DNA of 29,208 nucleotides from JAAYCB01 sp012744395 (GTDB taxonomy: Bacteria > Planctomycetota > Planctomycetia > Pirellulales > Thermoguttaceae), in contig JAQVNJ010000077.1 of the NCBI GenBank assembly GCA_028703175.1, positions 1 to 29,208 on the forward strand, in the 5' to 3' direction. A program made the translations under genes and the position numbers. The notes under the pieces are model-generated. The model was not told the origin of the DNA, did not search any database, and worked only from the letters and a program-made list of their open reading frames with translations. Below are positions 21,864 through 29,208 of this stretch, piece by piece; the first letter of the stretch is position 1; every line of letters begins with the position of its first letter.

Positions 21864-24215
21864 ATGGCTGATCGCGACGGCTCTTCGACTTCCGCCCAAC
21901 AGGCGGCCCGCCCCCAAGCCGCGCTCGGCCAGCCGGGGGCGCGGATCGACCTGCTGGTTGGCGGGATGAGCTGCGCGGCCTGCGCGCGGCGCGTCGAAAC
22001 CGGACTCGCCGCCAGTCCAGGCGTCCGCCGGGCAAGCGTGAACTTCGCCACCAGCAGGGCGACGATCGAGTACGATCCGGCAACCGCCAGCCCGCGCCAG
22101 CTGATGGATCGGGTCACGAAACTCGGCTATAACGCGGCCTCGGCGGCCCAGGCGGACTCCACCGACGACGCCGAACTGGCGGCCCGCTCCGCCGAGTATC
22201 GCGCTCTGAACCGCCGATTCTGGGTCGCCGCCGCCCTCTGCCTGCCGCTCCTGCTGATCGCGATGTCGCACGGAAAGATCGCCTGGCTCGACTTCCCCGG
22301 CGCAAACTGGCTGCAACTGGCCCTCGCCACTCCCGTGGTGTTCTATTGCGGGGCGCAGTTCTACCGCGGCGCCTGGGCCGCGCTCCGCCACCGCGCGGCC
22401 GACATGAACACCCTGATCGCCCTGGGCACCGGCGCCGCCTACCTGTACTCCGCGGCGGCCACGATCGCTCCCGCCGCCTTCGCGGAAGCCTCCGCCGCCG
22501 GGCATCGCGCCGAAGTGTCCATGCCGCCGGTCTATTTCGAGGCCGCCAGCGCGATCATCGCCCTGGTCCTGCTCGGCCGGATGCTGGAATCCCGCGCCAA
22601 GGGGCGCGCCGGCGACGCGATCCGCCGCCTGATCGGCCTGAAACCCAAGACCGCTCGCCTGCTCCTCGGCGGCGAGGAGACCGACATCCCCGTCGAAGAC
22701 GTCCTCCCGGGCGACCTGGTGATCGTCCGGCCGGGAGAGAAGATCCCCGTGGATGGAACGGTCGAGGAGGGCGCCTCGTCGGTCGACGAGTCGATGTTGA
22801 CCGGCGAGAGCATGCCGGTCGAAAAACGTCCCGGCGACGCGGTGTTTGGGGCGACGCTCAACCGCACGGGCGCTTTCCGCTTTCGCGCTACGAAGGTCGG
22901 CAGCGAGACGGCCCACCAGCAGATTGTCCGCCTCGTTCAAGAGGCGCAGGGCTCGAAGGCCCCGATCGCCAGGCTGGCCGACACCGTCAGCGGCATCTTC
23001 ACGCCGATCGTGCTCGGCATCGCGCTGGTGACCTTCGCGGCGTGGCTCCTGGCCGCGCCCGACGCGAAGCTCGCCACCGCGCTGGTCCGGGCCGTCTCGG
23101 TGCTGATCATCGCCTGCCCGTGCGCCCTGGGACTGGCCACGCCGACGGCAATCCTGGTCGGCACGGGGCGCGGCGCGGAGAGCGGCGTGCTGATCCGCAG
23201 CGGCGCAGCGCTGGAGACAGCCCACCGGGTGCAGACCATCGTGTTCGACAAGACCGGCACGATCACGCGGGGCCAACCGGCCGTAACCGATCTGCTGCCC
23301 TGCGACGGCCTGCTCGAAGAGGAACTGCTCCGCCTGGCCGCGTCGGCCGAGCGGGCCAGCGAGCATTCCCTCGGCGAGGCGATCGTCCGCGCGGCTCGCC
23401 AGCGCGGCATCGAGCTGGGCGAACCGGAGGACTTCAGCGCCGTCGCCGGCCAGGGGATCCAGGCGACTTTGGAGGGAAAGCGGCTGCTCGTGGGCAATCG
23501 GACCCTCTTGGCCAAGCGCGGCGTTCCCCTCGGCCAAGCCGAGCAGCGCCTGCTCGCCGAACTGGCCTCCGCCGGCAAGACCCCGATGCTGCTGGCCATC
23601 GACGGCCGCCTGGCCGGGGTGATCGCCGTGGCCGATCCGGTCAAGCCCGAGGCGCGGCAGGCCATCGAGACGCTGCGGCGGATGGGCCTGGAGGTGGTGA
23701 TGATGACCGGCGACGACCGCCGCACGGCGCTCGCCGTGGCCGGCCAGGTCGGCATCCAGCGCGTCTTCGCCGAAGTCCTCCCGCCAGAGAAGGCCGACCA
23801 GGTCAGGCAGCTCCAGCAGGAGAGGAACATCGTGGCCATGGTCGGCGACGGGATCAACGACGCGCCGGCCCTGGCCCGGGCCGACGTCGGCATCGCGATC
23901 GGCACGGGAACCGATGTCGCCATCGAGGCCTCGGACATCACGCTCGTCCGCGGCGACCTTGGCGGCGTGGTCTCGGCGATCGCCCTGTCGCGGGCGACGA
24001 TCCGCACGATCCGGCAGAACCTGTTCTGGGCCTTTGTCTACAACATCGTCGGCATCCCGATCGCCACCGGCGTGTTCTATCCGTGGCTGGGCTGGCTGCT
24101 CTCGCCGATTCTCGCCAGCGCCGCGATGAGCTTCTCCAGCGTATCGGTCGTCGCCAACAGCCTCCGCCTGCGGAAGTTCCAGCCGCCGGCCGACGGCCGC
24201 GCGGCGGCCGGCTGA
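21864..24215 (+). CDS. copA: Copper-exporting P-type ATPase (P1B-1)
   Basis: A protein of 783 residues. It pumps Cu(I) out across the cytoplasmic membrane using ATP. One N-terminal heavy-metal domain is present, with CxxC in GGMSCAACARR (Cys37, Cys40). The actuator motif is MLTGESMPVEK. The membrane metal site is CPC (418-420) in IIACPCALGLATP, with YN in VYNIVGIPIATG and MSFSS in ASAAMSFSSVSVVANS, the pattern of Cu(I) rather than Zn or Cd pumps. The phosphorylated residue is Asp462 in FDKTGTITRG, and the hinge motif is VGDGINDAPALA. The nucleotide-domain motif usually written SEHP is SEHS here (His501, Ser502). Start and stop are clear. No copper regulator or chaperone gene lies nearby. A different frame is also open across much of this gene because of high GC, but it is not a protein. 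Confidence 0.95.
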   Translation: MADRDGSSTSAQQAARPQAALGQPGARIDLLVGGMSCAACARRVETGLAASPGVRRASVNFATSRATIEYDPATASPRQLMDRVTKLGYNAASAAQADSTDDAELAARSAEYRALNRRFWVAAALCLPLLLIAMSHGKIAWLDFPGANWLQLALATPVVFYCGAQFYRGAWAALRHRAADMNTLIALGTGAAYLYSAAATIAPAAFAEASAAGHRAEVSMPPVYFEAASAIIALVLLGRMLESRAKGRAGDAIRRLIGLKPKTARLLLGGEETDIPVEDVLPGDLVIVRPGEKIPVDGTVEEGASSVDESMLTGESMPVEKRPGDAVFGATLNRTGAFRFRATKVGSETAHQQIVRLVQEAQGSKAPIARLADTVSGIFTPIVLGIALVTFAAWLLAAPDAKLATALVRAVSVLIIACPCALGLATPTAILVGTGRGAESGVLIRSGAALETAHRVQTIVFDKTGTITRGQPAVTDLLPCDGLLEEELLRLAASAERASEHSLGEAIVRAARQRGIELGEPEDFSAVAGQGIQATLEGKRLLVGNRTLLAKRGVPLGQAEQRLLAELASAGKTPMLLAIDGRLAGVIAVADPVKPEARQAIETLRRMGLEVVMMTGDDRRTALAVAGQVGIQRVFAEVLPPEKADQVRQLQQERNIVAMVGDGINDAPALARADVGIAIGTGTDVAIEASDITLVRGDLGGVVSAIALSRATIRTIRQNLFWAFVYNIVGIPIATGVFYPWLGWLLSPILASAAMSFSSVSVVANSLRLRKFQPPADGRAAAG

Positions 24216-24298
24216 CGACCGCTTCTTCCGGCCCTAGCGAAAACAGCGATTCTAGCGGAAGTTCTTCGCTTGGCGCGCGCCCTCGCGGCGCCCGGCGG

Positions 24299-24382
24299 TT
24301 GCCCCCGCAGCAGCGCGAACGTACGCTCCTTGTGGGGGCAATCGCCGGACAATCCGCTTCTCCAACCACCAACCACCACGCC
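24299..24382. repeat. Hairpin and heptamer array between copA and the ABC genes
   Basis: TTGCCCCCGCA (24299-24309) pairs with TGTGGGGGCAA (24331-24341), 10 of 11 plus a G-U pair, with an inner AGCG / CGCT stem. After it comes CCAACCA twice and CCACGCC (24362-24382), another 7-base array, ending 18 bases before the ATPase start. The hairpin has no T-run, so it is not a classical terminator. Confidence 0.65.
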
Positions 24383-24400
24383 CCCCCGCGCGCTCCGCCG

Positions 24401-25111
24401 ATGAAGGGCCAACCGATTTTCCGCCTCGAATCCGTCGATCGGGTCTTCCAGATGGGAGAGGTGGCCGTGCGCGCGATCGAGGGCGTCTCCCTGGAGATTT
24501 TCGAGGGCGAGCTGCTCGTGATGGTCGGGCCGAGCGGATCGGGCAAGTCGACGATTCTGAACATCATCGGCGGCCTGGACAAGGCCACCGCCGGCCGGGT
24601 CTTCTTTGGCGATCGCGAGCTGACCAGCTTCACCGCCGCGGAGCTGACCCGATACCGCCGCGACACGGTCGGGTTCATCTTCCAGTTCTACAACCTCGTG
24701 CCCAACCTGACCGCGCGTGAAAACGTCATGGTCTCCACTGAAATCAGCCGCCAGCCGATGGATGTCGATGAAGCGCTGCGGCTGGTCCAACTCGAGGAAC
24801 GGTTCGACCATTTCCCTTCGCAGATGTCGGGCGGCGAGCAGCAGCGCGTGGCGATCGCCCGGGCGCTGGCCAAGAACCCCGCGATCCTCCTCTGCGACGA
24901 GCCGACCGGGGCGCTCGACTTCACCACCGGCAAGCGGGTCCTGCGACTGCTCGTCGACCTGAAGACGAGGCTCGGCAAGACGATCGTGCTGATCACCCAC
25001 AATGGGGCGATCGCCCAGGTGGCGGATCGGGTCATCCGCCTCCGCAGCGGCCAGGTCGTCGAAGTCCGCGAGAACGCCCGCCCGCTGCCGCCCGAGGAGG
25101 TGACCTGGTGA
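24401..25111 (+). CDS. ABC transporter ATP-binding protein, MacB/LolD type
   Basis: A protein of 236 residues starting MKGQPIFRLESVDRVFQMG. It has all ABC motifs: Walker A GPSGSGKST (about 45-53), Q-loop FIFQFYNLVPNLTARENV, signature MSGGEQQRVAIARALAKNP, Walker B ILLCDEPTGALD and the H-loop ITHN. The FxFQxYNLxxxLTARENV stretch and the pattern of the signature are those of the MacB/LolD/FtsE branch, which works with FtsX-type permeases to drive extrusion or release from the membrane. The stop overlaps the permease start by 4 bases (GTGA), a sign of coupled translation. The reading frame is open far upstream through copA in another frame, so the start must be set by homology: the ATG at 24401 fits the family. 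Ribosome site is weak. Confidence 0.94.
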   Translation: MKGQPIFRLESVDRVFQMGEVAVRAIEGVSLEIFEGELLVMVGPSGSGKSTILNIIGGLDKATAGRVFFGDRELTSFTAAELTRYRRDTVGFIFQFYNLVPNLTARENVMVSTEISRQPMDVDEALRLVQLEERFDHFPSQMSGGEQQRVAIARALAKNPAILLCDEPTGALDFTTGKRVLRLLVDLKTRLGKTIVLITHNGAIAQVADRVIRLRSGQVVEVRENARPLPPEEVTW

Positions 25112-27486
25112 GCGTCCTCGACCGGAAGCTGCGGCGGGAGCTTTTCGCCCATGTCTGGCTGCTCGCGGCGATTGCCGGGATCGTGCTCGTCGGCGTCGCC
25201 TGCTTCGTCGCGATGGGGACGGCTTACAACAACCTCACGCGGGCCAAGACCGACTACTATCGGCAGTGCCGGATGGCCGATTTCTCGATCGAACTGAAAA
25301 AGGCGCCGCGGGTCGACCTGCGAGCGGTCGCCGAACTGCCGGGCGTGACGGAAATCCGCCCGCGAATCCAGTTCTATGCGACGGTCGATCTCGAGGCGGC
25401 GCCCGAGCCCTTGAACGCGCTGGTGCTTTCGATGCCCGACCGGCGCGAGGCGGTGATCAACGACATCGTGCTCCGCCGCGGGGCCTATTTCAGCCCCGGC
25501 CGGGGCAACGAGGTGATCGTCAACGAGGCCTTCGCCGAGGCCCACGGCCTGGCGCCGGGCGACTGGGTCAAGCTCCTGCTGAACAACCGCAGCCAGGAAC
25601 TCTACGTCGTGGGGACGGCGATCTCCGCCGAGTTCGTCTACATGCTCTCGCCGGGCACGATCATGCCCGACGCGGAACACTTCGGCGTCTTCTTCCTCAA
25701 GGAGTCGTATGCCGAGGACGTATTCGACTTCGACGGGGCGGCCAACCAGGTGCTCGGGCGGCTCGCCCCCGGGACGGCGGTCTCCACGGAGGAAATCCTC
25801 GACCGCGCCGAACTGCTCCTGGCCGACTGCGGCGTGTTCACGACGACCCCCCTGGCCGATCAGCTTTCGAACAAGTACCTCAGCGAGGAGATTGAAGGGC
25901 TGCAAACGTTTGCCGTCTTCATGCCGGTGGTCTTCTTGACGGTCGCGGCGCTCGTCCTCAACGTGCTGCTGACCCGGCTCGCCGAGCAGCAGCGGACGAT
26001 CGTCGGCACGCTCAAGGCCCTCGGCTACAGCGACTGGCAGGTGTTTCTGCACTTTCTCAAGTTCGGCCTGGCGGTCGGACTGGCCGGCGGACTGGCCGGC
26101 TGCGGACTCGGTTATCTCCTGGCGGAATGGATGACGTGGGTCTACCGTTTCTTCTTTGTATTTCCCGCGCTGGAGAATCACTTCTATCCGGGGCGGATGC
26201 TGGCCGCGCTGGCGATCAGCCTCGGTTGCGCCCTGCTGGGAAGCCTGCGGGGGACGCGGGCCGTGTTGCGCCTGCAACCGGCCGAGGCGATGCGCCCCGC
26301 GCCGCCGAAACGCGGCGGCAGGATTCTGCTGGAACAGGTGGCGTTCTTCTGGCGCCGGCTGGGCGTCGGCTGGCGGATGGTGTTTCGCAGCCTCGCGCGG
26401 AGCCGCGTCCGCTCGATCGCCGGCGTCTTCGCCGCGGCGATGGGAGCGGCGGTCATGACCAGCGGCTTCATGATGGTCGAGGCGACCTACTTCCTTGTCG
26501 ACTTCCAGTTCAAGTGGCTCGTCCGAAGCGACATCGAGCTGACATTCAAGGACGAACGCGGGCCCGACGCCCTGCTCGAAGCCGCGCGGCTGCCGGCGGT
26601 CGCCCGCGCCGAGCCGCTGCTCAACGTCGCCTGCACCTTCGAACACGGGCACCTCCGCCACGAGGGCGGGATCACCGGCCTGGCCGCCGACGCCGCCCTG
26701 ACCGTCCCCCGCGATGCCCACGCGCGCCCCATCCGGATTCCCACCTCGGGCCTGGCGATGACCCGCATCCTCGCCCAGATTCTCGACCTGGAGCCGGGCG
26801 ACCGGGTCACCGTCCGCCCGACCAAGGGGCTCCGCCAGCCGCGCCAAGTGCCGGTCGTGGAAATCGCCGACAGCTATCTCGGCGCCGCCATCTACACCGA
26901 CATCGAGTATCTCAGCCGGCTAATTGGCGAAGAATACGCCTTGACCGGTGTACAATTGAAAGTCGAGCCGGATCCGGCCGCCCGGGCGGAACTCAATCGC
27001 CACCTCAAGCAACTGCCCGCGATTCAGGGCGTGGCAGACCGCCGCACGATGATCCAAAGCCTCGAAGACACGATCGTCTTGAATATGAAGGTCTTCATCT
27101 TTGTCCTCGTGGTATTCGCCGGCGTGATTTTTTTCGGCAGCATCCTGAATTCATCGCTGGTGAGCCTGGCCGAACGCCGCCGCGAGGTGGCCACCCTGCG
27201 AACGCTGGGCTACGGCCCCTGGCAAATCGGCGGCCTGCTGCTCCGCGAGAGCCTGCTGCTCTCGTTTTTCGGCACCCTGCTCGGGCTGCCCCTGGGATAC
27301 TACCTGACGGTCGCCATGGCAGCCAGCTACGAATCGGAATTGATGCGATTTCCGGTGATCCTGTCGGCGGCAACCCCGGCGACGACCGCCCTGCTGGCAC
27401 TGGCCTTCACCGTAACGGCATACCTCTTCGTGCAGCGGAGCATTCACCGCATGGACTGGCTCGCAGCCCTCCAAGCGAGTGAGTGA
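25108..27486 (+). CDS. ABC transporter permease with two FtsX domains
   Basis: A protein of 792 residues starting at GTG, overlapping the ATPase stop by 4 bases. A first membrane helix (HVWLLAAIAGIVLVGVACFVAMG, about 15-37) is followed by a large outer MacB-type domain (about 45-265). FtsX domain 1 then has three helices (VFMPVVFLTVAALVLNVLL, FGLAVGLAGGLAGCGLGYLLAE, MLAALAISLGCALLGSL), with the cytoplasmic contact motif RTIVGTLKALGYSDWQV between the first two. A second unit repeats the layout: helix near 437-455, outer domain, then IFVLVVFAGVIFFGSILNSSLV, REVATLRTLGYGPWQI, and two further helices. The duplicated form matches ABC3-type permeases of lipoprotein or envelope exporters. The partner ATPase is upstream and the adaptor downstream. 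Substrate is unknown. Confidence 0.93.
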   Translation: MSVLDRKLRRELFAHVWLLAAIAGIVLVGVACFVAMGTAYNNLTRAKTDYYRQCRMADFSIELKKAPRVDLRAVAELPGVTEIRPRIQFYATVDLEAAPEPLNALVLSMPDRREAVINDIVLRRGAYFSPGRGNEVIVNEAFAEAHGLAPGDWVKLLLNNRSQELYVVGTAISAEFVYMLSPGTIMPDAEHFGVFFLKESYAEDVFDFDGAANQVLGRLAPGTAVSTEEILDRAELLLADCGVFTTTPLADQLSNKYLSEEIEGLQTFAVFMPVVFLTVAALVLNVLLTRLAEQQRTIVGTLKALGYSDWQVFLHFLKFGLAVGLAGGLAGCGLGYLLAEWMTWVYRFFFVFPALENHFYPGRMLAALAISLGCALLGSLRGTRAVLRLQPAEAMRPAPPKRGGRILLEQVAFFWRRLGVGWRMVFRSLARSRVRSIAGVFAAAMGAAVMTSGFMMVEATYFLVDFQFKWLVRSDIELTFKDERGPDALLEAARLPAVARAEPLLNVACTFEHGHLRHEGGITGLAADAALTVPRDAHARPIRIPTSGLAMTRILAQILDLEPGDRVTVRPTKGLRQPRQVPVVEIADSYLGAAIYTDIEYLSRLIGEEYALTGVQLKVEPDPAARAELNRHLKQLPAIQGVADRRTMIQSLEDTIVLNMKVFIFVLVVFAGVIFFGSILNSSLVSLAERRREVATLRTLGYGPWQIGGLLLRESLLLSFFGTLLGLPLGYYLTVAMAASYESELMRFPVILSAATPATTALLALAFTVTAYLFVQRSIHRMDWLAALQASE

Positions 27487-27513
27487 GGGAGGGAGGGAGG
27501 GAGGGAGGGAGGG
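27487..27513 (+). repeat. GGGA tract, G-quadruplex candidate
   Basis: Seven GGG runs separated by single A start at the base after the permease stop codon. Four or more such runs with 1-base loops are the strongest G-quadruplex pattern. It would be in the 3' part of the permease mRNA. Confidence 0.85.
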
Positions 27514-27529
27514 CACGGTCGGAGGGAAA

Positions 27530-27564
27530 TGGCGAATGGCGAATGTCAACTGGCGAATGGCGAA
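27530..27564. repeat. Heptamer array (TGGCGAA)
   Basis: Five exact 7-base steps: TGGCGAA twice, a variant TGTCAAC, then TGGCGAA twice. It lies 16 bases after the GGGA tract. Confidence 0.88.
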
Positions 27565-27613
27565 GGAATGACCAAATACCGAAGGAGCGAAGTACTCCAG
27601 GGTCCCGACGATC

Positions 27614-27674
27614 CTGGTTCCTATTTAGTTCTGGTTCTCATTTAATTCTGGTTCCCAAGCTCCCGCTTGGGAAC
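27614..27674. repeat. 17-base direct repeats joined to REP-like palindrome, copy 2
   Basis: CTGGTTCCTATTTAGTT (27614-27630) is followed directly by CTGGTTCTCATTTAATT (27631-27647), with 3 differences. The next CTGGTTCC runs into the palindrome GTTCCCAAGC, TCCC loop, GCTTGGGAAC (27651-27674), identical in both arms to the copy at 2455-2478. It ends 43 bases before the adaptor gene start. Confidence 0.85.
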
Positions 27675-27717
27675 CCGGTATAAACCTGCAACCTGCCGCC
27701 CAGGCCGGAACACCCCA

Positions 27718-29082
27718 ATGAACACGACCAAGTGGATACTCGCGATCCTCGCCGGCTGTATCATCGTTGCGGCGATTGCCAGCGCGCTGGTCCTGCGGCC
27801 GGGCGAGGCGGTCGAGGTCGTTTGCATCGCTTCCGGGCCGATCGAGGAGTACATCGACGAGCGGGCGATCACCCGGCTTTCGCGGACCCACCTCGTCTCC
27901 ATGCCCTATGCCGCGCGGATCGAAGAGATCGCCCTCCGGGAGGGCGACGCCGCGGAGAAAGACAATCCGGCCCACCCCCTGGCCCGGATCGTCGCCGACG
28001 ACCTGCAACTGGCCGTCGACCAGGCCCAGGCCGTCGTCAAGCGGCTCGATGCGTCGATCGTCGAGAATCTCGCCAAGGCCCTCGAGGAGCTGGCCATGCG
28101 CCAAGCCTACGAATTCGCGCGGTCGATGAACGACACGATCAAGGCGGCCCAGACGCGGGTCGATTCGGGCGCGGAAAGGAAAGCCTATTTCGCCAAGCGC
28201 TTGGAACGGATCAAGCAGGCCCACGCCGCCGCCGCCGTGACCGAGGACGAGCGCGACCTGGCCGCGCTGGATTACGTCACCAGCAAGTTCGATCTCGCCC
28301 AGGACGAATTGGTGCTGAAGATCGCGAAAGCCCTCACGGTGGCCGCGGAGATCCTGCCAGAGATGATCCTTCAGATGATCGCCGACAAGTCGCTCAGCGA
28401 CGCCGTCCTCAAGCAGCAACGGGCGGAGGCCGAGGCGGCCCTGGCAAAGGCCCGGCTCGACGAGCGCCGCGCGACAATCCTCAGCCCCGTCGACGGCGTC
28501 GTGCTCAAGCGCCACGTGGTCGATGAACAGTTCCTCGCCGCCGGCGCGCCGCTGCTCGAGGTCGGGCGGCTGGAAGACCTGGAGGTCGAAGCCGACCTGC
28601 TGAGCGTCGACGTCGGCCGCGTCGAACTCGGCGACCCGGTGGAAATCTATGGCCCCGCGGTCGGACCGCGACCCGCCCGAGGCAAGGTCGCCAGGATCTA
28701 CCCGGCCGGTTTTACCAAGGTCAGCTCCCTCGGCGTCGAGGAGCAGCGGGTCAAGGTGATCGTCGCGTTTGACCCTGAGGACCTCAAGCGGCTCACCGCG
28801 GAGCACGGCCTCCAGGTGGGGTACCGGCTCCGCGTGAAGATCATCACCACGACGCGCCAGCAAGCCCTCGTCGCGCCGCGGTCTTCCCTGTTCCGCGGTG
28901 AACACGGCCAGTGGCAGGTGTTCGTGGTCGAACGCGGCCGGGCCCGGATTCGCCAGGTCGAGCTCGGCCTGATGAACGATCGGCAAGCCGAGGTCCTCTC
29001 CGGCCTCGACGACGGCGCCCTGGTCATAAGCATGCCGCAAAGCAGCCTTCGCGACGGCGTCAAGGTCGCCCCGCAAGAATAG
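27718..29082 (+). CDS. HlyD/MacA-type membrane-fusion adaptor
   Basis: A protein of 454 residues starting MNTTKWILAILAGCIIVAAIASALVL, where one N-terminal helix (about 6-27) anchors it in the inner membrane. A beta strand and lipoyl half-motif (MPYAARIEEIALREGD, about 62-77) is followed by a long helical hairpin rich in Ala/Glu/Lys (about 95-262), then the returning lipoyl half (ATILSPVDGVVLKRHVVDEQFLAAGAPLLEVG), a beta-barrel (LEVEADLLSVDVGRVELGDPVEIYG) and a membrane-proximal domain with VQVG-like strands to the end. This is the order of periplasmic adaptors that link an inner-membrane pump to an outer-membrane channel. The hairpin is long for MacA, which may reflect a different partner. 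It lies 231 bases after the permease and probably completes the exporter; no TolC-type gene is in the window. Confidence 0.9.
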   Translation: MNTTKWILAILAGCIIVAAIASALVLRPGEAVEVVCIASGPIEEYIDERAITRLSRTHLVSMPYAARIEEIALREGDAAEKDNPAHPLARIVADDLQLAVDQAQAVVKRLDASIVENLAKALEELAMRQAYEFARSMNDTIKAAQTRVDSGAERKAYFAKRLERIKQAHAAAAVTEDERDLAALDYVTSKFDLAQDELVLKIAKALTVAAEILPEMILQMIADKSLSDAVLKQQRAEAEAALAKARLDERRATILSPVDGVVLKRHVVDEQFLAAGAPLLEVGRLEDLEVEADLLSVDVGRVELGDPVEIYGPAVGPRPARGKVARIYPAGFTKVSSLGVEEQRVKVIVAFDPEDLKRLTAEHGLQVGYRLRVKIITTTRQQALVAPRSSLFRGEHGQWQVFVVERGRARIRQVELGLMNDRQAEVLSGLDDGALVISMPQSSLRDGVKVAPQE

Positions 29083-29102
29083 CCCGACTCGTTTGCTCTG
29101 CC

Positions 29103-29198
29103 CGTCCCGAAGGGACGCCCCTAAGCCAGCCCAGGGTGCAGCACGGCGAGTGAAACGAGCCGTGCGCAACCCTGGGTCGGGAGCCGCGCAAAACGCGG
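29103..29198. repeat. Terminal REP-like inverted-repeat element
   Basis: Three stems follow the adaptor gene. CGTCCC / GGGACG (29103-29108, 29112-29117) has a 3-base loop. A nested stem pairs CCCAGGGT with ACCCTGGG (29130-29137, 29169-29176) and, inside it, GCACGGC with GCCGTGC (29141-29147, 29159-29165). CCGCG / CGCGG follows (29184-29188, 29194-29198). There is no T-run. From memory, the middle element resembles a repeat common between planctomycete genes. Confidence 0.7.
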
Positions 29199-29208
29199 CC
29201 AGCCCCAA

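Noticed and set aside
22346..24400. A long open frame across copA in another plus frame, continuous with the ABC ATPase gene
   Set aside because: Its residues are Arg/Pro/Gly-rich and match no family, while copA in the other frame has every P-type ATPase motif. It stays open because of high GC. Only the part from 24401 is real.

Overview
The window looks like a piece of a high-GC planctomycete chromosome, probably of the Pirellulales type. The main evidence is a minus-strand cassette of secreted DUF1549/DUF1553, DUF1501 and pre-peptidase (PPC) domain proteins next to a Tat-exported Gfo/Idh/MocA oxidoreductase, a combination typical of Planctomycetes. The ClpS sequence type and the repeat-filled gaps between genes also fit. 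No rRNA, tRNA, CRISPR array or intact insertion sequence was recognised.

Layout. Positions 1-2862 (minus strand) hold a phage-type capsid module: a prohead protease fused to a scaffold-like coiled coil, a small decoration-type protein and a major capsid protein running off the left edge, preceded by a small YezD-like gene with its own terminator. Positions 3331-7698 (plus) hold mnmG, then a strong promoter and a two-component pair: an excisionase-type HTH fused in front of a receiver domain, and a soluble histidine kinase. Positions 7874-9217 hold the oxidoreductase, which converges on the DUF1553 > DUF1501 > PPC operon (14641-9318, minus). Upstream of that operon, also on the minus strand, are serS and an M20 peptidase. 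clpS is divergent from the peptidase and starts a plus-strand series: clpS, mtaB, a secreted protein with two SPOR-like units, rdgB, the Cu(I) ATPase copA, and a MacB-like ABC ATPase, FtsX permease and HlyD-type adaptor that together look like a cell-envelope exporter.

The least ordinary signal is between the genes. At least seven gaps contain short tandem arrays with a 7-base period whose unit sequence differs from gap to gap. In three gaps two arrays of complementary sequence face each other as an inverted pair. They resemble in style the STRR heptamers of filamentous cyanobacteria. Two copies of a perfect-arm palindrome (GTTCCCAAGC / GCTTGGGAAC), a nested inverted-repeat element of about 136 bp, a GGGA tract and a REP-like terminal element occur in the same kind of place, several of them touching a stop codon.

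Other points worth checking are a ClpS whose N-degron pocket residues are replaced, a capsid module with no portal or terminase on its upstream side, and a plus-oriented terminator with no plus-strand gene before it.
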